DNA of 64,000 bases. Origin: Sphingobacterium sp. SGG-5. GTDB lineage: Bacteria; Bacteroidota; Bacteroidia; Sphingobacteriales; Sphingobacteriaceae. The notes beneath the pieces are model-generated. The model did not search any database. It saw only the letters and a list, made by a program, of their open reading frames with translations, and was not told where the DNA came from. Positions 14,793-22,353 of this stretch are shown here, in pieces (positions within the stretch are counted from its first letter, which is position 1; every line of letters begins with the position of its first letter). The position numbers were made by a program, and so were the translations under genes. The stretch is from assembly GCF_011043525.1 (NCBI RefSeq), contig NZ_JAAKGO010000004.1, positions 310,001 to 374,000 of the forward strand, read 5' to 3'.

Positions 14793-16053
14793 TCAAGTTG
14801 CTCACTAACATCTGACACGTATAACTGTCCTTAAGTTCGCGAATAATTTTCTTATTTACTAATACCCGGTCTATCGTTTCCTGATTATAATAACGTATAG
14901 TAATGAGTTCCAGCCCTCTTTCGATATTGGCTTTATACCTTTTTTCCAGGTCGCTTAAAAGCAAGTCGATATTTTCACCCGAATCATCTACGCTTACAGA
15001 AAACGATATGGCACTATTGTGCATCATATTGATTTTAATGCGGTATATATGAAATAGGTTGAAAATATGGCTTAGGTTATCTTCTACGATAAAGGAGAAA
15101 TCCCGTGGCTGTATATTAATGAGAACCTGATTGACCTTGAAGATGAACGAGGGAATAGGCAACGTCTGATTGGTCGTATGGATTTTTGTTCCGGGTTGTT
15201 CTGGATGGAGAAAAGAGCGTACATTTAGTGCTATTTTTTTGTTTTGCAAAGGTTTGATTGTCTTTGGATGAATAACGGTCGCACCGTAATAGGTGAGTTC
15301 GATCGCATCTGTATATGACAATTCGGGAATGAGCTCTGTCTCGGCAAACCATTTTGGGTCGGCATTGAGCACGCCCGGCACATCTTTCCAGATGGTAACA
15401 TCCTCCACATTCAGGCAGGAAGCAAATATCGCCGCCGAGTAATCGGAACCTTCACGACCTAACGTTGTCGTGAAATTTTCGGATGTCGACCCGATAAATC
15501 CCTGGGTGATGACAATGAAATCATCGAGTATGGACGGCAGCTCCTTCCGTATTTTTGCTTCAGTAATCGCCCAATCGACCGTGGCCTCCCGATAGGTGTT
15601 ATCCGTAACGATATAATCCCGGGCATCGATCCATTGGACGGGAAGTCCGATTTGTAGACAATAAGCAGCAAGGATCTTTGAGGAGAGCAATTCTCCTACC
15701 GAAACGATCTGGTCATACAGGTAATCGTAGCTGTCTTGAGGTTCTTCTTCCAGTATCCATTCAATTTCGACAAAACAGTTGGCGACTTCGTTATAGATCG
15801 GATGTGTTGGATCACTAAAGAGTTGATGAAGAATATCGAAGTGTTCTGTTTTAATGCGATCAAGTACAGCAAATGGATCATTATCCTGTCCGTAATAGTT
15901 ATCGGTAACATCTTGAAGTGCATTCGTCGTCTTATTCAATGCCGATACAACGACCAGTAGTTCGGACGTCTTATACTGTAAAAGGATGGATGCGGCATTT
16001 TTAATATTTTCAGCATCTTTTACGGAGGCACCCCCAAATTTGAAAACCTGCAT
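14785..16053 (-). CDS. Aspartate kinase
   Basis: The 422-residue protein starts MQVFKFGGASVKDAENIKN, the amino acid kinase N-terminus. It carries the aspartate-binding GREGSDYSAAIFA and the VTIWKDVPGVLNADP and LTYYGATVIHPKTI motifs. It phosphorylates aspartate, the first step to lysine, threonine and methionine. A C-terminal ACT-type region follows from about 300 and is less conserved than usual. A second aspartate kinase lies at 37667 beside lysA; this copy sits with a methyltransferase and no other aspartate-pathway gene, so its role may be different or feedback-independent. Confidence 0.92.
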   Translation of the reverse strand: MQVFKFGGASVKDAENIKNAASILLQYKTSELLVVVSALNKTTNALQDVTDNYYGQDNDPFAVLDRIKTEHFDILHQLFSDPTHPIYNEVANCFVEIEWILEEEPQDSYDYLYDQIVSVGELLSSKILAAYCLQIGLPVQWIDARDYIVTDNTYREATVDWAITEAKIRKELPSILDDFIVITQGFIGSTSENFTTTLGREGSDYSAAIFASCLNVEDVTIWKDVPGVLNADPKWFAETELIPELSYTDAIELTYYGATVIHPKTIKPLQNKKIALNVRSFLHPEQPGTKIHTTNQTLPIPSFIFKVNQVLINIQPRDFSFIVEDNLSHIFNLFHIYRIKINMMHNSAISFSVSVDDSGENIDLLLSDLEKRYKANIERGLELITIRYYNQETIDRVLVNKKIIRELKDSYTCQMLVSNLNE

Positions 16054-16128
16054 GTATTATTCTGTCGGTTAATCGTTTAAAAATTATGCAAACTTAGATA
16101 AAGTTGCTTTATAAAGGAAATATACTAT

Positions 16129-16818
16129 TTATTGTGCTTTATAATGCTTGATGACACGCTGACCGAATATCGTGCTGCCCAACCGTACCATTGTGCTGCC
16201 CTGTCCGATCGCGATTTTATAGTCGGCCGACATGCCCATAGATAGTATGTCAAAAGTGGTTTCCTTCCGGAAATAATTTAGTTTTATGCCGTCGAACAAT
16301 GTTTTCAGTTCATAAAACTCTTCTTTAACTTCTTTCTCATTATCGGTATGGGTGGCGATTCCCATCAATCCCCGTATCCGTATGTTTTTTAAGGTATTTA
16401 AGAGCGGGTTTTCTAACAATTCGATCACTTCTACGTGGTCCAAGCCGAATTTGGTCGTTTCTTCGGCTATAAACATCTGAAGCAGGCAGTCGATTATCCG
16501 ATTGTTTTTTTGGGCATGCTTGTTTATTTCCTGCAATAGCTTAAAGGAATCTACCCCATGTATCAACGTAATAAACGGAGCGATATATTTTACCTTATTG
16601 GTTTGTAGGTGCCCGATCATGTGCCAGGCAATATCTTGGGGTAAGCTCTCCTGTTTGGTTATCAGTTCCTGCACATGGTTTTCCCCAAAGATGCGTTGTC
16701 CGGCATCATAAGCTTCCTGAATCTCTTCAATAGATTTTGTCTTAGAAACGGCCACCAACTCCACGCCGATGGGTCTTAATTCTTGTTGTAGTTCTTGTAT
16801 GTTTGTTGTAATACGCAT
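16129..16818 (-). CDS. yggS: YggS-family PLP-binding protein
   Basis: The ATG at 16818 gives 229 residues with AVSKTKSIEEIQEA, whose Lys26 holds PLP, followed by FGENHVQEL, WHMIGHLQTNKVKYI and MGMSADYKIAIGQGSTMVRLGSTIFG. This is the YggS/PLPBP family, a single-domain fold-type III protein that keeps PLP homeostasis and has no proven enzymatic reaction. The longer start at 16893 would add a basic stretch and cross the divergent promoter, so it is rejected. It is divergent from the DUF4296 gene. Confidence 0.95.
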   Translation of the reverse strand: MRITTNIQELQQELRPIGVELVAVSKTKSIEEIQEAYDAGQRIFGENHVQELITKQESLPQDIAWHMIGHLQTNKVKYIAPFITLIHGVDSFKLLQEINKHAQKNNRIIDCLLQMFIAEETTKFGLDHVEVIELLENPLLNTLKNIRIRGLMGIATHTDNEKEVKEEFYELKTLFDGIKLNYFRKETTFDILSMGMSADYKIAIGQGSTMVRLGSTIFGQRVIKHYKAQ

Positions 16819-16879
16819 GATCGATACAAATAATTTCAGAGAATGCGACCGGACAGATGCCGAATACAAGCGCATTTTA

Positions 16880-16899
16880 GTAAATTTGCACAAATTTAC
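16880..16899. promoter_or_regulatory. Palindromic divergent promoter, two facing TAAATTTG boxes
   Basis: GTAAATTTG (16880-16888) and CAAATTTAC (16891-16899) are exact reverse complements separated by CA. Each arm contains TAAATTTG, a perfect -7 box: plus strand at 16881-16888 for the DUF4296-mutS2 operon and reverse strand at 16891-16898 for yggS. The palindrome ends 3 bases before the DUF4296 ATG, so that transcript would be nearly leaderless. It could be an operator as well. Confidence 0.55.
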
Positions 16900-16902
16900 G
16901 AA

Positions 16903-17553
16903 ATGGAACGCTTATTCATTGCCCTTATAGCGCTGTTTTTTTTGACGGCATCGTGTTCGAAACCGAAACCTAAGGGTATTCTTTCCGAAGAAAAGATATC
17001 GGACTTGATGACCGAGGTTTATCTGCTGGATAGTTATCTGAATACCCTTGCTATCGACAGCGGACGGAAGGTGATGCCGGTATTGTATGCGAATCTTTTT
17101 GACAAGTTTGGTATTGATTCGGCACGTTTCGCTGACAATATAGATTATTATTATGGCAATCCTATCGCGCTGGAAAAGCTTCAGACTACCGTTAAGGAAG
17201 TATTAACCCAGTATGAGAAAGACGCATTGAAATTGGATTCGATCGAACATGCTCGGGTTCGAGACAGTATAAACCGGGTGACACATTTGGAACAATGGGC
17301 GGCAGCGATGAAGGATCTTATCCTGAACGTGCACCTGGATACAACGGACTATACAATTGAGGCGAATAATACAAGTTTCTTCCAGCCGCTGGCGTCTTCG
17401 CGTATCTACCGACATCGATTCACGAAGCCTACACCGTCTGATCCGGAAGAGGGGAATGCAGGGGAAGATAGGGCTGAAATTAGACCTCCATTCATCGATA
17501 CTGTACGGGCAGCACATAGCTTTGAAGAATATAGAATAGACATTTTAAGATAA
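16903..17553 (+). CDS. DUF4296 lipoprotein
   Basis: The ATG at 16903 gives 216 residues with a lipoprotein signal (MERLFIALIALFFLTASC, Cys18). The DUF4296 domain follows: KISDLMTEVYLLDSYLNT, KVMPVLYANLFDKFGID and YYYGNPIALEKLQTTVKEVL. The function of the family is unknown; it is common in Bacteroidota. The second half is charged and predicted to be loosely folded. It is followed after 21 bases by mutS2, with the same order reported in related genomes as far as I know. The long upstream start at 16843 overlaps the divergent promoter and is rejected. Confidence 0.85.
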   Translation: MERLFIALIALFFLTASCSKPKPKGILSEEKISDLMTEVYLLDSYLNTLAIDSGRKVMPVLYANLFDKFGIDSARFADNIDYYYGNPIALEKLQTTVKEVLTQYEKDALKLDSIEHARVRDSINRVTHLEQWAAAMKDLILNVHLDTTDYTIEANNTSFFQPLASSRIYRHRFTKPTPSDPEEGNAGEDRAEIRPPFIDTVRAAHSFEEYRIDILR

Positions 17554-17574
17554 AGTTTAACAAAAGGAAAACGC

Positions 17575-19950
17575 GTGGTATATCCTGAAAATGCGATAGA
17601 TAAGTTGGGGTTCCTTGAGATTAAAAATCTCATCCGGGAAAAATGTCTGAGTGAAAGTGGCCGGCAGATGGTGGAGAAGATTCAACCTCAGGCGCGGTAT
17701 GAGCAGATTGATCGATTTCTACGTCAGACGCAGGAGTTTAAAAATCTACTGCAGCACGATACTCCACTGCCTGTGGATCATATGTATGCGATACAGCCTT
17801 TGGCTGAGAAAGCGAAGGTAGAGGGCGCGTTTTTATCCGAAGACGAATTTTTTCACCTGTTGTTATCCTTGCGTACAGTCTATTCGGTGATCCAGTATTT
17901 TAACGAACGGGAGGGACAATATCCCTATCTTGAACTCTTATTGGAACATTTACCTGTGGAAAAATCGATCATTCGGGGCATAGAGAATGTGTTGGATGCT
18001 CGTGGAAAAGTAAAAGAAAATGCTTCCCGCTTATTGCTCGAACTCCATCAGCAAATTCTTAAAAACGAGCAGGAGGCACGTAAGAGGCTGGATACGGTGT
18101 TCCGAAATGCACAGGCGAATGGTTGGACGGCAGATGGTGGTACCACTATTCGTGATGGACGGCTCTGTATTCCGATACTTGCTGAAAATAAGCGGAAGGT
18201 GAGAGGACTTATTCATGATGAGTCAGCAACGGGACAAACAGCTTTTATCGAGCCGGAGGAGGTATTTCATCTCCATAATAAGATCCGGGACCTGGAATTT
18301 GAACGAAAAAGGGAGATTATCCGCATTTTAGTTGAATTGACGAACACATTGCGCCCGCATGTGCCTCTGTTGTTTGCTTATCATGGTCTGATGACAAAAT
18401 TGGATTTTGTTCGCGCTAAAGCCCTTTTTGCCATGGATATCGATGCTGTGATGCCCGTGTTGAATAGAGAGGCTGCTTTAGACTTGGTCAATGCGCGTCA
18501 TCCTTTGCTGTATTTGTCCAGCAAGCAGGATGCCTCTCATACGGTCGTTCCGCTGAATATTAAGATCGACCAAACAGACCGGATTATCCTTGTTTCCGGA
18601 CCGAATGCGGGGGGCAAGTCGGTCTGTATGAAAACCGTTGGCTTGTTTCAGCTTATGGTGCAATCAGGATTGTTGGTGCCAGCAGATGAACGCTCCTCCT
18701 TAGGTATCTTTAAACAGATATATGCGGATATCGGAGACGATCAGTCGATTGAGAGTGATCTAAGTACCTACAGTGCCCACCTGTCCAAAATGAAGCATTT
18801 TTCGCTTTTTGCGGATGCCAAGACATTAGTGTTGATTGATGAATTTGGTACGGGTACGGATCCCCAATTTGGTGGACCTATAGCCGAAGCCGTCTTGGAG
18901 AAATTGAACGAAAAGAAAGTGCGTGGAGTAATCACGACGCATTATTCCAACCTTAAACTTTTTGCGAATAATACGGAGGGCGTTCAAAATGCGTCAATGT
19001 TGTTTGACAATCAACGGCTAAGACCTCTGTATATTTTGCAGATGGGTAAGCCGGGAAGTTCATACGCCATCGAAATTGCCCGAAAAATAGGTTTGCCAAA
19101 AGATATATTGGATTTAGCAAAAGTCAAGATCGGTAAACAGCAAAATAGGGTAGATCGACTTTTGGCTGACTTGGAGCGGGATAAAAAAGAGACACATGAT
19201 ACTAAGCTTACGATCCGAAAGAAAGAGAAAGAATTAGAAGCACTGAAGACCGAATATGATACATTGCGGGTACATTTGGAGGAAAATAAAAAGGATATCC
19301 TCCGTAAGGCTAAAGAAGAAGCGAAAGATATCTTAAAAGATGCTAATAAGCTTATTGAAAATACAATTGCCGAAATAAAAACCGTAAAAGCTGACCGGGA
19401 AAAGACGAAATTGATCCGAGATAAGGTCAATCAGTCGCTCCATCAACATACAGAAGCGGTAAAGAAAAATATACCTCAAAAAGCAACTTCTGCTCACAGC
19501 GAACTTGAAGTAGGAGACTGGGTTCGTATCGATGATACCGGTGCGGAAGGAGAAATATTGGAGATCACGCGGAACGACAGTTTGATTATTGCTTTGGGAA
19601 GCCTCCGTACTGTTGTTAAAAAGAATAGAGTAACCCAATTAAAAAGCAAGCAAAAATCGAAAGCGATCAAGCGGCAGACCACTGTAAGTTCGGAATCTAT
19701 TGCAGACTTCCATCCAGAAGTTGACGTACGGGGAATGCGTACTGAAGATGCCTTACAGAAAATTGAGTTGGTGTTAGACCGTGCAGTTATGATCGGTTAT
19801 CCCTCGTTGAAGATTATTCACGGTAAAGGTGACGGTATTCTACGAAAATTTGTCCGTGACTATTTACGTAAGTATAATCATATCAGCCGTTTTGAAGATG
19901 AACATGCTGATCGAGGCGGAGATGGTATTACGTATGCATTTATTGACTAA
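17575..19950 (+). CDS. mutS2: Endonuclease MutS2 (MutS ATPase with Smr nuclease domain)
   Basis: The 791-residue protein begins at a GTG with YPENAIDKLGFLEIKNLI. It has the MutS core, Walker A GPNAGGKS at 342-349 and DEFGTGTDPQFGG Walker B. A long coiled coil covers about 510-630, and a C-terminal Smr domain at about 712-791 has DVRGM and HGKGDG (HGKG near 748). MutS2 acts on branched DNA and, in some bacteria, on collided ribosomes; it has no mismatch domain I. The GTG start is kept because no ATG lies between it and the family N-terminus. It is translated with the DUF4296 lipoprotein 21 bases upstream. Confidence 0.96.
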   Translation: MVYPENAIDKLGFLEIKNLIREKCLSESGRQMVEKIQPQARYEQIDRFLRQTQEFKNLLQHDTPLPVDHMYAIQPLAEKAKVEGAFLSEDEFFHLLLSLRTVYSVIQYFNEREGQYPYLELLLEHLPVEKSIIRGIENVLDARGKVKENASRLLLELHQQILKNEQEARKRLDTVFRNAQANGWTADGGTTIRDGRLCIPILAENKRKVRGLIHDESATGQTAFIEPEEVFHLHNKIRDLEFERKREIIRILVELTNTLRPHVPLLFAYHGLMTKLDFVRAKALFAMDIDAVMPVLNREAALDLVNARHPLLYLSSKQDASHTVVPLNIKIDQTDRIILVSGPNAGGKSVCMKTVGLFQLMVQSGLLVPADERSSLGIFKQIYADIGDDQSIESDLSTYSAHLSKMKHFSLFADAKTLVLIDEFGTGTDPQFGGPIAEAVLEKLNEKKVRGVITTHYSNLKLFANNTEGVQNASMLFDNQRLRPLYILQMGKPGSSYAIEIARKIGLPKDILDLAKVKIGKQQNRVDRLLADLERDKKETHDTKLTIRKKEKELEALKTEYDTLRVHLEENKKDILRKAKEEAKDILKDANKLIENTIAEIKTVKADREKTKLIRDKVNQSLHQHTEAVKKNIPQKATSAHSELEVGDWVRIDDTGAEGEILEITRNDSLIIALGSLRTVVKKNRVTQLKSKQKSKAIKRQTTVSSESIADFHPEVDVRGMRTEDALQKIELVLDRAVMIGYPSLKIIHGKGDGILRKFVRDYLRKYNHISRFEDEHADRGGDGITYAFID

Positions 19951-20507
19951 AATAAAGTAAGATATTCGTAAATTGACAAACGATTTAAGAAAAAGTAAGA
20001 ATTTATACAATTAAAATGATTATAGATTGAAATTAAAAAAGAATTAAAAATATAAAACCTTAGTGTTTCGCTTCACGATCCCGCATCAGAATACGACCAA
20101 ATTTTTAAATAAAGCACGGGAAAGGGAAAGTCGGAATGCCTGCTATAAGCGTGGGCGTTCCTTTTACTCTGTGCTTTTGCCTTTGGTCGGGCGTCTGATG
20201 CAAGTAAAGGGAATTAGCTCACGTTTTTTATGTGAGAATAAGGATGAACGCGAGACATTGCTTGTAAATCCAGCATGTCCAATGTTTAAATTTCCGCTCT
20301 CATTCAAAATACATAACGCTCGCCTAAAGAAATTAAGAAGGTTTTTATATATATTAGTGATATTAGTTTGGTTTGCATGCACATTGATGATCTTTCTTGA
20401 AATCTTAAACCGTCGTCAAAGTTATTTAAAAGACACATCCAGCCCCCGCACACAGCAATTTTTAAAGACAATACCTAAAAATTTCCCCACACCCCCAGAT
20501 ACATTGT
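19951..20507. other. Intergenic stretch with no convincing gene
   Basis: The first 110 bases after mutS2 are very A/T-rich. A GTG-started frame runs from 20063 to 20548 (161 codons). Its second half (ATG at 20281) would encode a basic segment and one membrane helix (RRFLYILVILVWFACTLMIFLEIL). It overlaps the oppositely oriented MFS gene by 41 bases and has no family match, so it is not called as a gene. A structured inverted repeat lies at 20111-20177 and a smaller one, CTCAC/GTGAG, at about 20218-20234. Confidence 0.5.
20111..20177. repeat. Long imperfect hairpin downstream of mutS2
   Basis: AAAGCAC (20111-20117) pairs with GTGCTTT (20171-20177), and GGAATGCC (20133-20140) pairs with GGCGTTCC (20154-20161) with one G-U. 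It could be a terminator of the mutS2 transcript, since TTTT follows the outer arm, or a dispersed repeat. Confidence 0.4.
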
Positions 20508-21761
20508 CTATACGTTGCGGTGGGTTCCAGCCTTACTGGATGTTGTGAATCGGGCATTTTCTATATTGGGCAGGAAAGCCGTTACAATCCCCATAAGCGG
20601 CAGAAAGGAACACATCGAAAAAACATGTGCTATACTGGTATGGTCGGCGATATTTCCTAAAACCGCCGAACCGATGCCCGCTATTCCAAAAGCAAATCCG
20701 AAAAATAGACCTGCGATCATTCCCACTTTACCAGGTACGAGCTCGGTAGCATATACCAATATGGCAGAAAAAGCGGAAGAAATGATAATTCCGATGATAA
20801 TGGCCAATACAATCGTTCCCGCTAAATTCATATAAGGTAATAATATCGTAAACGGTGCTGCACCTAAAATGGAGATCCATATAATGAGCTTTCTGCCGTA
20901 GCGATCACCTAATGGTCCTCCGAGAATAGTTCCTGCAGCAATAGCACCTAAGAAAGCAAATAAGTATAATTGCGATTGTTGCACGCTGACATGGAACTTG
21001 TCGATCAGATAGAACGTAAAATAATTGGTCATCGACGCCATATAGATATATTTGGAGAAAATCAATAACAGCAAAATCGACATGGCCCAAAATATTTTGT
21101 TTTTGCTTAACGATGTACTTACGTCACCGACAGCGCGTGAAATAAGCGGTTTATTATATGTCATATTTGTCTGATACCAGCGACCAATTAAGCTCAGCAG
21201 GATTACACCAATTAAAGCAACGAGAGCAAACCACCGTATATGCCCCTGGCCATGGGGAATAATAATCAACGCGGCAAGCAACGGCCCGATAGATGTGCCC
21301 GCGTTTCCACCAACCTGAAATACCGATTGTGCCAATCCTTTTTTACCACCCGAAGCCAAATGTGCAACGCGGGAAGCTTCAGGATGGAAAATGGCTGAAC
21401 CGACACCGATTAAGGCCACGGAAGCCAGAAGAACAGGAAAAGTGGGCGCCAGTGAAATACATATTAGCCCTATAAGTGTGATGACCATAGCAAGGGCAAG
21501 AAATTTAGAATTTGGATTTCTATCGGTATAATGTCCGACGAAGGGCTGGAGAACCGAAGCGGTCAGCTGCGATGTCATGGTAATTAAACCGACCTGCGAA
21601 AAACTTAACGAAAAGTTTGTTTTAAGCATGGGATAAATTGCCGGAATGATAGACTGAAGCAAGTCATTCAGTAAATGGGATAAACTAATAGCAAATAAGA
21701 TGGCGTAAACCGTTTGGTTTACAGGGGCTGGGGCAGCTTTCGCAGAAAAAACAGTCTTCAT
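20508..21761 (-). CDS. MFS exporter, fosmidomycin-resistance (Fsr) type
   Basis: The 417-residue protein has about 12 membrane segments and the Fsr signature SHLLNDLLQSIIPAIYPML, GLITMTSQLTASVLQPFVGHYTD and GVGSAIFHPEASRVAH with the GGNAGTSIGPLLAA segment. Members export fosmidomycin, other small toxic compounds or acids; substrate specificity is not predictable. The ATG at 21761 fits, with the first helix starting about residue 17. It stands alone between recX and the unassigned stretch after mutS2. Confidence 0.92.
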   Translation of the reverse strand: MKTVFSAKAAPAPVNQTVYAILFAISLSHLLNDLLQSIIPAIYPMLKTNFSLSFSQVGLITMTSQLTASVLQPFVGHYTDRNPNSKFLALAMVITLIGLICISLAPTFPVLLASVALIGVGSAIFHPEASRVAHLASGGKKGLAQSVFQVGGNAGTSIGPLLAALIIIPHGQGHIRWFALVALIGVILLSLIGRWYQTNMTYNKPLISRAVGDVSTSLSKNKIFWAMSILLLLIFSKYIYMASMTNYFTFYLIDKFHVSVQQSQLYLFAFLGAIAAGTILGGPLGDRYGRKLIIWISILGAAPFTILLPYMNLAGTIVLAIIIGIIISSAFSAILVYATELVPGKVGMIAGLFFGFAFGIAGIGSAVLGNIADHTSIAHVFSMCSFLPLMGIVTAFLPNIENARFTTSSKAGTHRNV

Positions 21762-21807
21762 TTCTTTCGTTTCAAGTGGGGCAAAGATAACTATAATCCG
21801 AACAATC

Positions 21808-22284
21808 TTACTCCCGTATACGTTGAAAGATCAATTCATGTTCAAACCCTCTGTTTTGCAGCTGGCGAATAAGTTTATGTTTTTCAGATAAGGATAGTTG
21901 TGGGATATCTTTTGATATTTTTTTTTGAATGACCTTATCGAATATCTCCAGATATTCGTCCATATCGATGGCATTTAACGCGATCTTTATCAGTGGGTCG
22001 GACACCCGCTTGCCTTTAAGATGATATTTGATTTTTACTTTGCCCCAGCCTTTCATGCGGAGCTTCCCCTGTGCATAGGCTATGGCAAATCGTTCCTCAT
22101 TTAGAAAGTTGTCCGTGATGAGTTGTGCAATGATATCTTCGACTTCATTCTGATGAAGCCCCCATTGATAGAGTTTATCTCGTACTTCTTGTTGTGATCG
22201 CTCCTGATATACGCAATAATTTTCGGCTTTTAGCTTAGCCTGTCCTGGAGTGTATATTTTTGATTTTTTGTTCTGCTCATCCAT
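21808..22284 (-). CDS. recX: Regulatory protein RecX
   Basis: The 158-residue product from the ATG at 22284 has the three-helix RecX repeats: AKLKAENYCVYQERSQQEVRDKLYQWG, EDIIAQLITDNFLNEERFAIAYAQGK and MKGWGKVKIKYHLKGKRVSDPLI. RecX binds RecA filaments and limits recombination. The protein is near usual length. A TTG 18 bases upstream could add 6 residues but is weaker. recA is not in the window. It is divergent from the murF-alr gene, with 69 bases between the starts. Confidence 0.93.
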   Translation of the reverse strand: MDEQNKKSKIYTPGQAKLKAENYCVYQERSQQEVRDKLYQWGLHQNEVEDIIAQLITDNFLNEERFAIAYAQGKLRMKGWGKVKIKYHLKGKRVSDPLIKIALNAIDMDEYLEIFDKVIQKKISKDIPQLSLSEKHKLIRQLQNRGFEHELIFQRIRE

Positions 22285-22353
22285 ATGTACACAAAAATTC
22301 AAAAAAACATGTACTTATTGAAAATATTGATGACATTTGTTCATGATTATGCT

